Under the pieces are notes generated by a model that searched no databases, was not told the origin of the DNA, and saw nothing but the letters and a program-made list of their open reading frames with translations. The position numbers and the translations under genes were made by a program. Below, in pieces: positions 44,584 through 52,880 of a DNA stretch of 64,000 nt (its first letter is position 1; each line of letters opens with the position of its first letter). The DNA is from Demequina sp. NBRC 110051 (lineage in GTDB: Bacteria > Actinomycetota > Actinomycetes > Actinomycetales > Demequinaceae), in contig NZ_BBRH01000007.1 in the NCBI RefSeq assembly GCF_002090055.1, forward strand, positions 1 to 64,000. The letters run 5' to 3'.

Positions 44584-44699
44584 TCTGCCAGGCACGACCC
44601 ATCCGCTCCGGTTGCACACCGCATGTGATATGCGCCACAATCGGTGTGTTCGGGCGCCGCTGAGGGGTGCGCCCGCCGTGGTGTCGAGGGGGCTAACTG

Positions 44700-45131
44700 G
44701 TGGGTGTGCTGGCGCGCGTGCTGAGAGCGCGGTGGGTGCGGGGCGCTCGTGACCAGGGCATGACTCTGCCCGAGCTTCTCGTGGTCATGGCGATCGTGGC
44801 CATCTTGGTGGCGGTCGCGCTGCCGCTGTTCTTGAACCAGCAGGCGAAGGCGTATGACTCGACAGTGCAGTCGGATCTGGCAAACGTCGCCATCGCCGTG
44901 CGCACGCACGTGGACGAGTCGCACACCTTGCCTACGCTGGCCCCGTCAGCCGACGGCTACGAGGTGGACGGCGATCGCGTCGCGACCTCACCGGGCGTGG
45001 TGCTGAGCGCAATCTCGGGCAGCGCCGACTCGTACTGCTTCACGGCGAGCCACCCGAATGGGAACGTCGCGAGCAACCCGGGCTACCGCTACACCGTGAC
45101 GGGCGGCGTGGAAGAGGGCGGGTGCCCGTAG
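44700..45131 (+). CDS. Type IV prepilin-like protein (orphan)
   Basis: 143 residues. The class III signal is basic (RARWVRGARDQG) and followed by MTLPELLVVMAIVAILVAVA: cleavage after Gly20, Glu at mature position 5 and a hydrophobic helix. The mature domain is short with two Cys (SYCFTAS and the terminal GGCP) that could close a D-loop. Start GTG 44700. No prepilin peptidase, PilB/C or other pilin is in the window, so assembly must rely on genes elsewhere. An inverted repeat GGGCGC...GCGCCC lies ~27 bp upstream. Confidence 0.85.
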   Translation: MGVLARVLRARWVRGARDQGMTLPELLVVMAIVAILVAVALPLFLNQQAKAYDSTVQSDLANVAIAVRTHVDESHTLPTLAPSADGYEVDGDRVATSPGVVLSAISGSADSYCFTASHPNGNVASNPGYRYTVTGGVEEGGCP

Positions 45132-45194
45132 GCGCCCGTTCGAGTCGCTGGAAGGCAGTGTCAGTAGCGGTCGTTACGCTAAAAGCACCACATC

Positions 45195-45200
45195 AGGAGG
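45195..45200 (+). promoter_or_regulatory. Consensus ribosome binding site AGGAGG
   Basis: AGGAGG 8 nt before ATG 45209. One of few perfect Shine-Dalgarno sequences in a window where many genes look leaderless; it fixes the start of the 61-residue protein. Confidence 0.8.
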
Positions 45201-45208
45201 TGAACAAC

Positions 45209-45394
45209 ATGGTGAACATCACTGCGACTCGCAACGAGATTCAAGACATGCTCACAGCCCAGGCCAAACGGTACGGCTATAGCCTCGACGAGGTGCGCGC
45301 CATGGCACGTTCCGGCACCCTCACTGAGCCGGAACTCCGTGATCTGTGGCTGATCTGGGGCGACGTCCCGCTCGCCTACGTACAGCGTTCGTGA
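45209..45394 (+). CDS. 61-residue protein, first gene of a two-gene accessory operon
   Basis: MVNITATRNEIQDML is followed by AKRYGYSLDEVRAMARSG and LRDLWLIWGDVPL. It is helical and without a signal peptide. Base composition is visibly poorer in GC than the neighbours, and codons such as AAA, GGC/GGT mixtures and AAC/ATT are more balanced, suggesting transfer. Its TGA overlaps the GTG of the next gene (GTGA). Small acidic/helical protein coupled to a larger one is the layout of antitoxin-toxin or immunity pairs, but I recognise no family. Confidence 0.7.
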   Translation: MVNITATRNEIQDMLTAQAKRYGYSLDEVRAMARSGTLTEPELRDLWLIWGDVPLAYVQRS

Positions 45395-46065
45395 ACACCG
45401 GTCACCCACTCTCGCGTACGTTTGCGGCGGAGCTGGAAGCATTTCTGGCGGCAGCGTTGCCTCGCCCGCTCGAGTTGGCAGTCGTCGAGGGCGACGATGG
45501 GATTCGGGTAGGTGGCGCATGGGACGCAGGAGCGAGGAAATTCCTGCCTCTGCCACTCGACGAGACCGCGACATCGTTGCTCCTGCGGGTGGAGTTCAAG
45601 CTCGCGGACGACCCGTCGGGAGACTTCTTTCGTGTGCTGAACTCCACCTTTGGACTCCTGATCCCGGTCGAGAAGGGCGGAAAGGCCAAAGACCCCGTTC
45701 CCTTGGTCCGCGTCGAGTTCGAAAGGGGACAAGTTCCTCCCGCGCACATCCACTTCCACACCTCCTCGCAAACGTTGGGATGGGTCTACGGGCGAGCAGG
45801 CGGCGCTTACCGTCGAGCCGAGGACCTTCACTTCCCCATTGGCTCCCAGCGCTTTCGCCCCACCATCGAAGAGTTCCTCCTCTTTCTCGACCAAGAACGT
45901 CTGTTCCGCGGCTGGTGCACCGACACCGACTGGCGTGCACAAGCGCGGCGCCGCATGGCCCAGTACGAGCGGCGGCAGGCGATCGCGATGGTCGCGCATT
46001 ACCCCGACGACATCGCAGGGGAACTTCGCCGACTAGGTTGGACCGTCGCGTCGCCTAGCGACTGA
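45391..46065 (+). CDS. 224-residue protein of unknown function, partner of the 61-residue protein
   Basis: No named family recognised. The centre reads LVRVEFERGQVPPAHIHFHTSS, then DLHFPIGSQRFRPTIEEFLL and FLDQERLFRGW. The His-x-His-x-His cluster with a downstream His and Arg could form a metal or catalytic site. The C-terminal third is basic and helical (WRAQARRRMAQYERRQAIAM). No membrane segment or signal peptide. Start GTG 45391 overlaps the previous stop. Lower GC than flanking genes. Possibly a toxin or nuclease-like effector of an accessory pair; inference only. Confidence 0.65.
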   Translation: MNTGHPLSRTFAAELEAFLAAALPRPLELAVVEGDDGIRVGGAWDAGARKFLPLPLDETATSLLLRVEFKLADDPSGDFFRVLNSTFGLLIPVEKGGKAKDPVPLVRVEFERGQVPPAHIHFHTSSQTLGWVYGRAGGAYRRAEDLHFPIGSQRFRPTIEEFLLFLDQERLFRGWCTDTDWRAQARRRMAQYERRQAIAMVAHYPDDIAGELRRLGWTVASPSD

Positions 46066-46133
46066 GCCTCAACGCCCGGCAGGACAGACACTCTGTCCAG
46101 CGGGTGTAGGACCAGGTATTCACACCCGTGTGG

Positions 46134-48455
46134 CTAAGCCGATCGCACGGCCTGAGTCGCGGCCATCATGTGCCTCAGCGACGCGATGGTCTCGTCGTAG
46201 CCGCGGGTTTTGAGGCCGCAGTCGGGATTCACCCACAACTGCTTGCCCGGGATCGACTCCTTGGCGAGGGCGAGCAGCTCGGTGACCTCCTGCGTGGAGG
46301 GAACGCGCGGCGAGTGGATGTCCCACACGCCCGGGCCGATCTGGCGCTCGTAGCCGTGGTTCTTGATCGCCGGCAGCACCTCCATGCGTGAGCGGGCGGC
46401 CTCGATCGAGGTCACGTCGGCGTTCAGGCCGTCGATCGCGTCGATGATCTCGCCGAACTCCGAGTAACAGAGGTGGGTGTGCACCTGGGTGTCGTCCTTG
46501 GCGCCCGAGGTGGCCAGGCGGAACGAGTTCACCGACCACTCCAGGTAGGCGGGCTGGTCGGCCTTCTTCAGCGGGAGCAGCTCGCGCAAGGCCGGCTCGT
46601 CCACCTGGATGATCCCGATGCCGGCCGCCTCGAGATCCGCAATCTCCTCGCGCAGCGCAAGGGCCACCTGGCTCGCGGTGTCACCCAGCGGCTGGTCGTC
46701 ACGCACAAAGGACCACGCCAGGATCGTCACGGGGCCGGTGAGCATGCCCTTCATGGGCTTGTCGGTGAGCGACTGGGCGTACTGGGCCCAGCGCACCGTC
46801 ATGGGCTCGGGGCGCGCGACGTCGCCCCACAGGATGGACGGGCGCGTGCAGCGTGAGCCGTACGACTGCACCCAGCCGTTGACGGTGACGTCGAAGCCAT
46901 CGAGCAGCTCCGCGAAGTACTGCACCATGTCGTTGCGCTCGGCCTCGCCGTGGACCAGGACGTCGAGCCCCAAATCCTCCTGCAGCCTCACGACCTGGGC
47001 GATCTCATCCTTCATCGCGTTCTCATAGTCGGCGTCCGACAGGTTGCCTTTGGCCCACGCGGCGCGCGCCCTGCGGATCTCGGGCGTCTGGGGGAAGGAG
47101 CCGATGGTGGTGGTCGCGAGCTCCGGGAGCCCAAAACGAGCGTCCTGCGCGGCGGCACGCACGGAGTAGGCGGGGCGGTCGAGGTCCTCGGGCGTGACCG
47201 CCGCGAGCGCTTCCCGCACCTCGGCACGGTGGGTGCCCGGGTGAGCCGCGCGGGCGGCGAGGGCCTCGCGGGTAGCGGCCAGGGCATCGGCCACCGCCTC
47301 CTCCCCCTCGGCCCGCGCAGTGGCGAGGGTGACGACTTCTGCCACCTTTTCGTCGGCAAAGGCGAGCCAGGACAGGAGCTCCGAACCCAGGTGCTCCTCG
47401 CCCGCGAGGGTGTGGGGCACATGCAACAAGCTGGTGCTCGACGAGATGGCGACGGCGCCGCCCAGGGCGGCCACGGCATCGGCCGTGCGAAGTGCCTGAT
47501 CGAGGTCGGTACGCCAGATGTTGTGGCCGTCGACCACGCCGGCGACCACGGTGACGCCGGAGAGGTTCACGCCGGACGGCACCGAGCCGCGCACCAGGTC
47601 CAGGCTCACAGCCTCCACGCCGGACTCGACGAGCACCGGCAGCGCATCGCCCAGGTCGTTGTAGGGGGCGGCCACGAAGATCGCGGGCCGGTCGGTGGCG
47701 GAGGAAAGCGCCTGGTAGACCGTCGCGGCGTTCGCGAGCACCTCGGAGCGGTCCGCGTCGATGTCCGCGACCAGGATGGGCTCGTCGATCTGCACCCAGG
47801 TCGCGCCGGCGGCCTTGAAGGCGGCGAGGAGCTCGACGTAGACGGGGATGAGGTCGCCCAGGCGGTCGATGGGCCGGTAGTCCTCGCCGGCCTCGTCGGA
47901 GGCCTTCGCGAGGTACAGGAAGGTGAGCGGGCCGGTGATGACGGGGCGGGTGAGGTAGCCGGCGATCTTCGCCTCCGCGAACTGGTCCACCCAGCGGGTC
48001 GAGCTCAGCGCGAAGGTGGTTTCCGGGCCGATCTCAGGAACGAGGTAGTGGTAGTTCGAGTCGAACCACTTGGTCATCTCCAGCGGGGCGTCGTCGCCCT
48101 GGCCGCGCGCGAGGGTCGAGTAGCCGGCGAGGTCGAGCGACCCGTCGGCGGCCCGCAGGCCCTCGAATCGCGCCGGGATGGCGCCGAAGGTGACCGCCGC
48201 ATCGAGCATGTGGTCGTAGAACGAGAAGTTCGAGGGAATCGACGCGTCGCCCTTGCCCAGGCCCAGCTCCGCGAGGCGAGCGTAGGTGGCCAGGCGCAGG
48301 TCCTTTGCGGCGGCCTCAAGCTCCTCGGCGGAGGTGACGCCCTTCCAGAAGGACTCGATCGCCTTCTTGAGCTCGCGCATGCGGCCGATGCGGGGGTAAC
48401 CCAGGATGGTGCCGCCCGGGAAGGCGGGGGCGTGTGCAACAGCAATATCTGACAT
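46134..48455 (-). CDS. metE: Cobalamin-independent methionine synthase
   Basis: 773 residues. The start ATG 48455 (SDIAVAHAPAFPGGTILGYP) has GAGGA 8 nt upstream; family N-terminus TILGYPRIGRMRELKKAIE. The C-terminal catalytic barrel has the zinc ligands: THLCYSEFGE (His, Cys), the Glu segment, and WVNPDCGLKTRGYDE (Cys). GPVTILAWSFVRDD and DIHSPRVPS are family signatures. It transfers methyl from 5-methyl-THF polyglutamate to homocysteine. metF, which makes the methyl donor, is 0.7 kb away in the same orientation but separated by OsmC. Confidence 0.97.
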   Translation of the reverse strand: MSDIAVAHAPAFPGGTILGYPRIGRMRELKKAIESFWKGVTSAEELEAAAKDLRLATYARLAELGLGKGDASIPSNFSFYDHMLDAAVTFGAIPARFEGLRAADGSLDLAGYSTLARGQGDDAPLEMTKWFDSNYHYLVPEIGPETTFALSSTRWVDQFAEAKIAGYLTRPVITGPLTFLYLAKASDEAGEDYRPIDRLGDLIPVYVELLAAFKAAGATWVQIDEPILVADIDADRSEVLANAATVYQALSSATDRPAIFVAAPYNDLGDALPVLVESGVEAVSLDLVRGSVPSGVNLSGVTVVAGVVDGHNIWRTDLDQALRTADAVAALGGAVAISSSTSLLHVPHTLAGEEHLGSELLSWLAFADEKVAEVVTLATARAEGEEAVADALAATREALAARAAHPGTHRAEVREALAAVTPEDLDRPAYSVRAAAQDARFGLPELATTTIGSFPQTPEIRRARAAWAKGNLSDADYENAMKDEIAQVVRLQEDLGLDVLVHGEAERNDMVQYFAELLDGFDVTVNGWVQSYGSRCTRPSILWGDVARPEPMTVRWAQYAQSLTDKPMKGMLTGPVTILAWSFVRDDQPLGDTASQVALALREEIADLEAAGIGIIQVDEPALRELLPLKKADQPAYLEWSVNSFRLATSGAKDDTQVHTHLCYSEFGEIIDAIDGLNADVTSIEAARSRMEVLPAIKNHGYERQIGPGVWDIHSPRVPSTQEVTELLALAKESIPGKQLWVNPDCGLKTRGYDETIASLRHMMAATQAVRSA

Positions 48456-48673
48456 GGGGAGGGTCCTCATGGAATTGGTGCGCGGCGGGCTCGCCATTGC
48501 GCTTGATCGACGCATCCATGCGCCGAGCGTGCATTTCGGACTCTAGCCCGATTGGACCTGGGCCGCTCGGGACCAAGGAATCTAGCGCTTGGCGGCGGTG
48601 TTGTGGGATGGCGCGGTCGTGGGAGCCGTGCCGCCCGGCCGTCGAGGCCTTGGGCCGATGCAAGGATGGAGCC
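48456..48673. other. Divergent metE/osmC intergenic region
   Basis: 218 bp. Contains the metE leader on the minus strand and, 13 nt before the osmC ATG, one GGCCGATGC 9-mer (48653-48661). I looked for a SAM or cobalamin riboswitch upstream of metE and did not find a recognisable one. Confidence 0.5.
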
Positions 48674-49099
48674 ATGGCAGAAGAGGTCACCAAGAAGCAG
48701 GTCACGCTCGAGCGCGAGGCGGAGGGCGTCTACGTCGCCCGCAACCCCGACGGCGCCGAGTACCGGTTTGGCTACAACGTCGACGGCGCTCTCAGCGCCG
48801 TCGAACTCCTGATGGTCGCGATCGCGGGCTGCTCCGCGACCGACCTGGACATGATGACGTCGCGCCGCGCCGAGCCCACGCGGTTCTCGGCCACCGTCGA
48901 GGCCGACAAGGTGGGCGGCACCACGCCGGCCATCCTGCGCGACATCGACGTGGCCTTCGACGTCGCCTTCCCCGAGGGCGCCGACGGCGATAAGGCGCGT
49001 GCCCGCGTGGCCGCCGCCCTCAAGGCCGCCGAGGAGAAGACCTGCACCGTGTCGCGCACTGTGGTGCACGGCGCGGACGTGACGCTGCGCGAGGTCTGA
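48674..49099 (+). CDS. OsmC-family peroxide-detoxifying protein
   Basis: 141 residues. The two redox Cys are present: LLMVAIAGCSATDLDMM (Cys ~56) and EEKTCTVSRTVVHG near the C-terminus. The RFGYNVDGALSAVELL segment is a family feature. It probably reduces organic hydroperoxides with a thiol partner. Closer to the general OsmC/YhfA-type group than to Ohr. Single gene, convergent with metF. Confidence 0.88.
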   Translation: MAEEVTKKQVTLEREAEGVYVARNPDGAEYRFGYNVDGALSAVELLMVAIAGCSATDLDMMTSRRAEPTRFSATVEADKVGGTTPAILRDIDVAFDVAFPEGADGDKARARVAAALKAAEEKTCTVSRTVVHGADVTLREV

Positions 49100-49127
49100 G
49101 GGACTTCTGGCCGCCGACGCCGTGGGA

Positions 49128-49145
49128 GGGCTCCGTACGGAGCCC
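49128..49145. terminator. Perfect palindrome between convergent osmC and metF
   Basis: GGGCTCCGTACGGAGCCC, an 18-bp perfect palindrome, 28 bp after the osmC stop and 22 bp before the metF stop. No T tract; a GC-type bidirectional terminator is likely. Confidence 0.65.
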
Positions 49146-49167
49146 GGCTGGCGCATCCGCCGGCTTG

Positions 49168-50061
49168 CTAGGCCCGGTGACCGCTCAGCGGAAGCCGGTC
49201 GACTAACTCGACCGCAGCATCGTGCCTGTTAAAGGTGATGACGTGGATGCCGGGAGCGCCGGCGTCCAGCAGTTGCCGGGCAAGGCCGGCGGCATGCGCC
49301 ACACCGGTCGCGCGGGCCTCGTCGTCGGTGGCAGCGGCGTCCAGGGCGGCCACCAGCGACTGCGGGGTCGGTACGTCCGTGATCTGCGCCGCACGGCGGG
49401 CACGCTGAGCCGAGACGAGCGGCATGACCTCGGGGATGATGGGGATCGTGATGCCCCGCTCCCGCGCAGCCGCGACAAGCCCCGTGTAGTGCGCTACCTC
49501 GTAAAACACCTGGGTAATGGCGAAATCGGCACCCGCATCTTGCTTGGCCTTGAGGACATCGAGCGCGGTCTGACGATAACGCTCGACGGCGTGCTGGGCG
49601 GGGAAGGCCGCCACGCCGACACTCAGGTCATCGACGCCGTGCGCGTGCGCCGTCTCACGCAGGAACCGCACCAGGTCGGAGGCATAGACGAGCCCGTCGG
49701 GGTGCGGATGCCAGCCCGACTGCCCCTGCGGCGCATCGCCGCGCAGCGCAAGAAAGTCGCGCACACCGTCCTCGAGGTAGCCCTCGATGACCGCGCGGAG
49801 GTCGCCGCGCGACTGGCCCACGCAGGTGAGGTGCGCGAGAGGCGGCACATTGTGCTCCTGAGCCACCCGCTGCACCACGGAACGCGAGGCGCCCTGCGTC
49901 GAGCCCGAGGCACCGTAGGTGATCGAGATGAAGTCAGGGCGCGTGGCGACGATCGCGCGCATGGTGCGCCCCAACATCTCCTCGGCAGCGGGGCTGCGAG
50001 GAGGGAAGAGCTCGAAGCTCAGCGTGGGCTCCTGCTCGCGCAGGCGCTCGCGGATCGTCAT
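49168..50061 (-). CDS. metF: Methylenetetrahydrofolate reductase
   Basis: 297 residues. FELFPPRSPAAEEML carries the catalytic Glu, FISITYGASGSTQGA is the FAD/folate barrel strand, LTCVGQSRGDL, FLALRGDAPQG, and AGADFAITQVFYE are MTHFR motifs in order. It reduces 5,10-methylene-THF to 5-methyl-THF, the donor for MetE in this window. TACGGT lies 7 nt upstream of the ATG, suggesting a leaderless mRNA. Confidence 0.95.
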   Translation of the reverse strand: MTIRERLREQEPTLSFELFPPRSPAAEEMLGRTMRAIVATRPDFISITYGASGSTQGASRSVVQRVAQEHNVPPLAHLTCVGQSRGDLRAVIEGYLEDGVRDFLALRGDAPQGQSGWHPHPDGLVYASDLVRFLRETAHAHGVDDLSVGVAAFPAQHAVERYRQTALDVLKAKQDAGADFAITQVFYEVAHYTGLVAAARERGITIPIIPEVMPLVSAQRARRAAQITDVPTPQSLVAALDAAATDDEARATGVAHAAGLARQLLDAGAPGIHVITFNRHDAAVELVDRLPLSGHRA

Positions 50062-50189
50062 GGCACGCACCGTAGCCCCGGGGTGCGCGGCGGCGCCATA
50101 CCAATGGTCCCTGGCGCCCTCCGACGGTGCGCTACGACCGGGCGTCCGTCGTCCCCAGTGCCGCTCGTGGGTGCCGTCATCCCCAGGAT

Positions 50190-50205
50190 GGCCGATGCAT
50201 CGGCC
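50190..50205. repeat. Perfect palindrome GGCCGATGCATCGGCC
   Basis: Two GGCCGATGC cores in head-to-head arrangement form a 16-bp perfect palindrome 33 bp upstream of the tag start. It is a symmetric version of the genome motif that recurs across the window. Confidence 0.85.
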
Positions 50206-50237
50206 CGCCGTCGTACCCGGGCGGCACACTAGTGGGC

Positions 50238-50807
50238 ATGATCACGGAACCGAACGACCTGGTCCGCTGCTTTGGCAACGGAGACCCGCTGTACGAGGCG
50301 TATCACGACGACGAGTGGGGTGTGCCCGTGCACGGCGAGGCCGCGCTCCTGGAACGGATTGTGCTCGAGGGCGCGCAGTCGGGGCTGTCGTGGGTGACCA
50401 TCCTGCGCAAGCGCGAGGGCTACCGAGAGGCGTTCGCGGGGTTCGAGCCGGCGGTCGTGGCAGAGTTTGGCGAGGCGGACGTGGAGCGACTGCTGGGCGA
50501 TCCCGGGATCGTCAGGAACCGGCGGAAGATCGAGTCAGCCATCACCAACGCACGCGCCGTCGTGGGGCTCCACGAGGCGGGCGACACGCTGGATGAGCTG
50601 TTCTGGTCGTTTGCGCCCGCCGCGCGCGAGGCGGCGCCGGCGACCTGGGCCGACGTGCCTGCCTCGACGCCCGAGTCGGTGGCGCTGGCGAAGGAGCTCA
50701 AGCGACGCGGGTTCGTGTTTGTCGGTCCCACCACGATGTACGCAGCGATGCAGGCATGCGGTCTGGTAGATGACCATATTGCCGGTTGCTTGGCGCTCAC
50801 CCGGTGA
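50238..50807 (+). CDS. tag: DNA-3-methyladenine glycosylase I
   Basis: 189 residues. RCFGNGDPLYEAYHDDEWGV opens the Tag family with the first Zn-binding Cys; the conserved LLERIVLEGAQSGLSWVTIL and RRKIESAITNA helices follow. It excises 3-methyladenine from alkylated DNA. The zinc site's His/Cys residues at the end are present (DDHIAGC). A CACACT box lies 7 nt before the ATG, with the GGCCGATGCATCGGCC palindrome at about the -35 position. Confidence 0.95.
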   Translation: MITEPNDLVRCFGNGDPLYEAYHDDEWGVPVHGEAALLERIVLEGAQSGLSWVTILRKREGYREAFAGFEPAVVAEFGEADVERLLGDPGIVRNRRKIESAITNARAVVGLHEAGDTLDELFWSFAPAAREAAPATWADVPASTPESVALAKELKRRGFVFVGPTTMYAAMQACGLVDDHIAGCLALTR

Positions 50808-50850
50808 CCGATATGTCCGCAATGTCAGAACCCTCTGATCTCATAGTGAC

Positions 50851-52326
50851 ATGAGGTTCTCCACCGAGGCTTTCGACCGCGAGGCGGACGCGTTGCACGC
50901 GTTCGTCGGCCGCGAGTTGGACGCACTCACGCCTCGCGAATTCGCGGAGCTCAGGGAGATTGCGGGCAGGGCCAAGCGCGGATTCGACACCTCGTTGGCG
51001 GCGATCGGCGCGGAGGTGACCCGGCGGTCGGACCCTGCGCTCGGTAGCGATGGCCTCGCGAAGAGCGAAGGGTTCACGTCACCGGGGCGACTGTGGGCGC
51101 GCGACCTCGGCACCAGCCCGCAGGAGGCCAACCGGCTCGCGGGCGCCGGTGACGTGGTGCGACGCGCGGAGGAGCAGAAGCGGCGCGAGGAGGAGCAGCG
51201 CCAGCGTGAAGCGGCTGGGGAGGCAGGGCCGTCGGAGCCGGAGGCCCCTGACGGTGAGTTGCCGCTCGGCGTGCCCAGTGGCGGCGTGGAAGCCCCGCCG
51301 GACGACCCCGCCGACCGCGTCTATCCCATTCTTGCCGCGGCGATCGCGGCGTGCGAGATCGGCACCGAGGCCGCCATGGTGGTGCGGCGGACCCTCGACG
51401 AGTTGACCACCACGGACCTGAGCTTTGAGGGCAAGCTGGTCGACAAGGCGCGCACACTGCAGCTCGGTGAGCTCCGCAGGTGTGCCGCGCGGCTTGCGGC
51501 GCTACGCAATCCGGGCGACCTGGCAGAGCGGGAGCAGCGCCAGGTCGAGGCCCGCACCCTGTACTTCACCACGAGTGCCGACGGCATGACGCAGATGTAC
51601 GCGAAGCTTGACCCCGCCACCGCGGCCCCGATCAAGACATGGATCGACGCGCAGGTGCGCGCCGTCTACCGGTCGGCCCGCGATGGCATGCCAGAGGAGC
51701 GGCAGCCCGGACAGATCCGTGCCGACGTGCTTGCGGGACTGGCGTGGCATGGGCTCGACTGCGAGCGGCCCACCTCAGGCGTCAAGACCAAGGTGATCCT
51801 GCGGGCCGACCTGAAGGACATCGAGTCAGGCGTGGGGGTGGGCGAGTGCGATGCCCTCGAGCAGCCCATCTCGGTCGAGACGTTACGCAAGATGGCCGTC
51901 GACGCCGCCGTGGTGCCCGTCACCTTCGGCGGGGAATCGCTGCCTCTGGACGTGGGACGCAAGCACCGACTGTTCACGGAGGCCCAACGCACTGGGCTCG
52001 CGGAACGTGATGGCGGCTGCGCCTGCTGCCACGCGCCCGTGAGCCACTGCGAGGCCCACCACATTCGGTGGTGGATGCGCGACAAGGGGCCAACCGACAT
52101 CTCGAATGGCGTCCTCTTGTGCACCGGGTGCCACCATCGCGTCCACAACGGCGGCTGGGACATCGAGGTCCGCGGCGACAAGGTGTGGATCATCCCGCCT
52201 GCGTCCGTCGATCCCACCCGCACGCCCCGACTAGGGGGCAGAGCCGCACTCGAGATCGAGGGAGCCGGGGAGCGGGCGGCAGACGTCGATACGGGACCGC
52301 CTCGAGAACTCTGCCCGTCCGTGTGA
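50851..52326 (+). CDS. DUF222 / HNH endonuclease-domain protein (13E12-type)
   Basis: 491 residues. An N-terminal DUF222 region spans ~1-330, interrupted by a Glu/Arg/Gln-rich coiled stretch (~110-150). The C-terminal HNH nuclease reads RDGGCACCHAPVSHCEAHHI, then DISNGVLLCTGCHHRVHNGG, with four zinc Cys and the catalytic His. Actinobacterial genomes carry many copies of this family (REP13E12-like). It is tentatively a DNA nuclease with unknown role. No terminal repeats or attachment sites are seen around it. Confidence 0.9.
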   Translation: MRFSTEAFDREADALHAFVGRELDALTPREFAELREIAGRAKRGFDTSLAAIGAEVTRRSDPALGSDGLAKSEGFTSPGRLWARDLGTSPQEANRLAGAGDVVRRAEEQKRREEEQRQREAAGEAGPSEPEAPDGELPLGVPSGGVEAPPDDPADRVYPILAAAIAACEIGTEAAMVVRRTLDELTTTDLSFEGKLVDKARTLQLGELRRCAARLAALRNPGDLAEREQRQVEARTLYFTTSADGMTQMYAKLDPATAAPIKTWIDAQVRAVYRSARDGMPEERQPGQIRADVLAGLAWHGLDCERPTSGVKTKVILRADLKDIESGVGVGECDALEQPISVETLRKMAVDAAVVPVTFGGESLPLDVGRKHRLFTEAQRTGLAERDGGCACCHAPVSHCEAHHIRWWMRDKGPTDISNGVLLCTGCHHRVHNGGWDIEVRGDKVWIIPPASVDPTRTPRLGGRAALEIEGAGERAADVDTGPPRELCPSV

Positions 52327-52364
52327 CGCGGGCGGGGCGAGAGGGCGAACAGGGAAAAGTGCGG

Positions 52365-52877
52365 TTAGCAGTAGGCCCTACGGTGCCGCGCGGTCGCATC
52401 CTCAAGCAGCGCATCGACGATCCGCTTGTCCGCCGGCAACCACGCCACGTCTCGCCAGCCACCCGGCTCCAAAATCCTCAGCAGATCGTGATCCTCGAGC
52501 GGCCGCGGCTCCACTTTGGCGCCATCCGCCCCGGGACGCAGGGTCGCCCACCACACCCTCAACACCAGCCGTTCGACGTCGGCGTCGCCGGGGCGCAGCA
52601 TCCACACGGGCGCATCGCCACACTGGTCCTCGATGCCGTGGGCCTCGTCGGGACCGGGGATCTCGTCGCCCAGGTCGACCTCGACGCCGAGTTCCTCGCG
52701 CAGCTCCCGCCTCAGTGCCTGCTCAGGGGTCTCTCCGTGCTCGACCTTGCCGCCGGGGAACTCCCACAGGCCCGCGAGCGCGCTGGGCGCCGTGCGCCTC
52801 GCGGCCAGGAGCGTGCGCGGCACGTCAAGGTCATCGGTGATCGCCGCAGCGACCACGAGCCGGGTGCGTTGTCCCAC
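52365..52877 (-). CDS. NUDIX hydrolase (MutT-like)
   Basis: 170 residues from GTG 52877. The Nudix box is present as GLWEFPGGKVEHGE followed by TPEQALRRELREELGVEV. The N-terminal VVAAAITDDLDVPRTLLAAR and WEFPGGK match 8-oxo-dGTP/CTP pyrophosphohydrolases. A C-terminal LPADKRIVDALLED matches the usual end of short MutT proteins. It starts 4 bp after the gcvH stop and is probably co-transcribed with it, though a metabolic link is not evident. Confidence 0.9.
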   Translation of the reverse strand: MGQRTRLVVAAAITDDLDVPRTLLAARRTAPSALAGLWEFPGGKVEHGETPEQALRRELREELGVEVDLGDEIPGPDEAHGIEDQCGDAPVWMLRPGDADVERLVLRVWWATLRPGADGAKVEPRPLEDHDLLRILEPGGWRDVAWLPADKRIVDALLEDATARHRRAYC

Positions 52878-52880
52878 GCG

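Noticed and set aside
48456-48673. Riboswitch (SAM or cobalamin) upstream of metE
   Set aside because: I looked for the conserved cores and found none; only ordinary leader sequence and one GGCCGATGC motif were seen.
50851-52326. DUF222-HNH gene as a mobile element
   Set aside because: The family is often multicopy (13E12-like), but no inverted or direct repeats, attachment sites or intron features flank it here.
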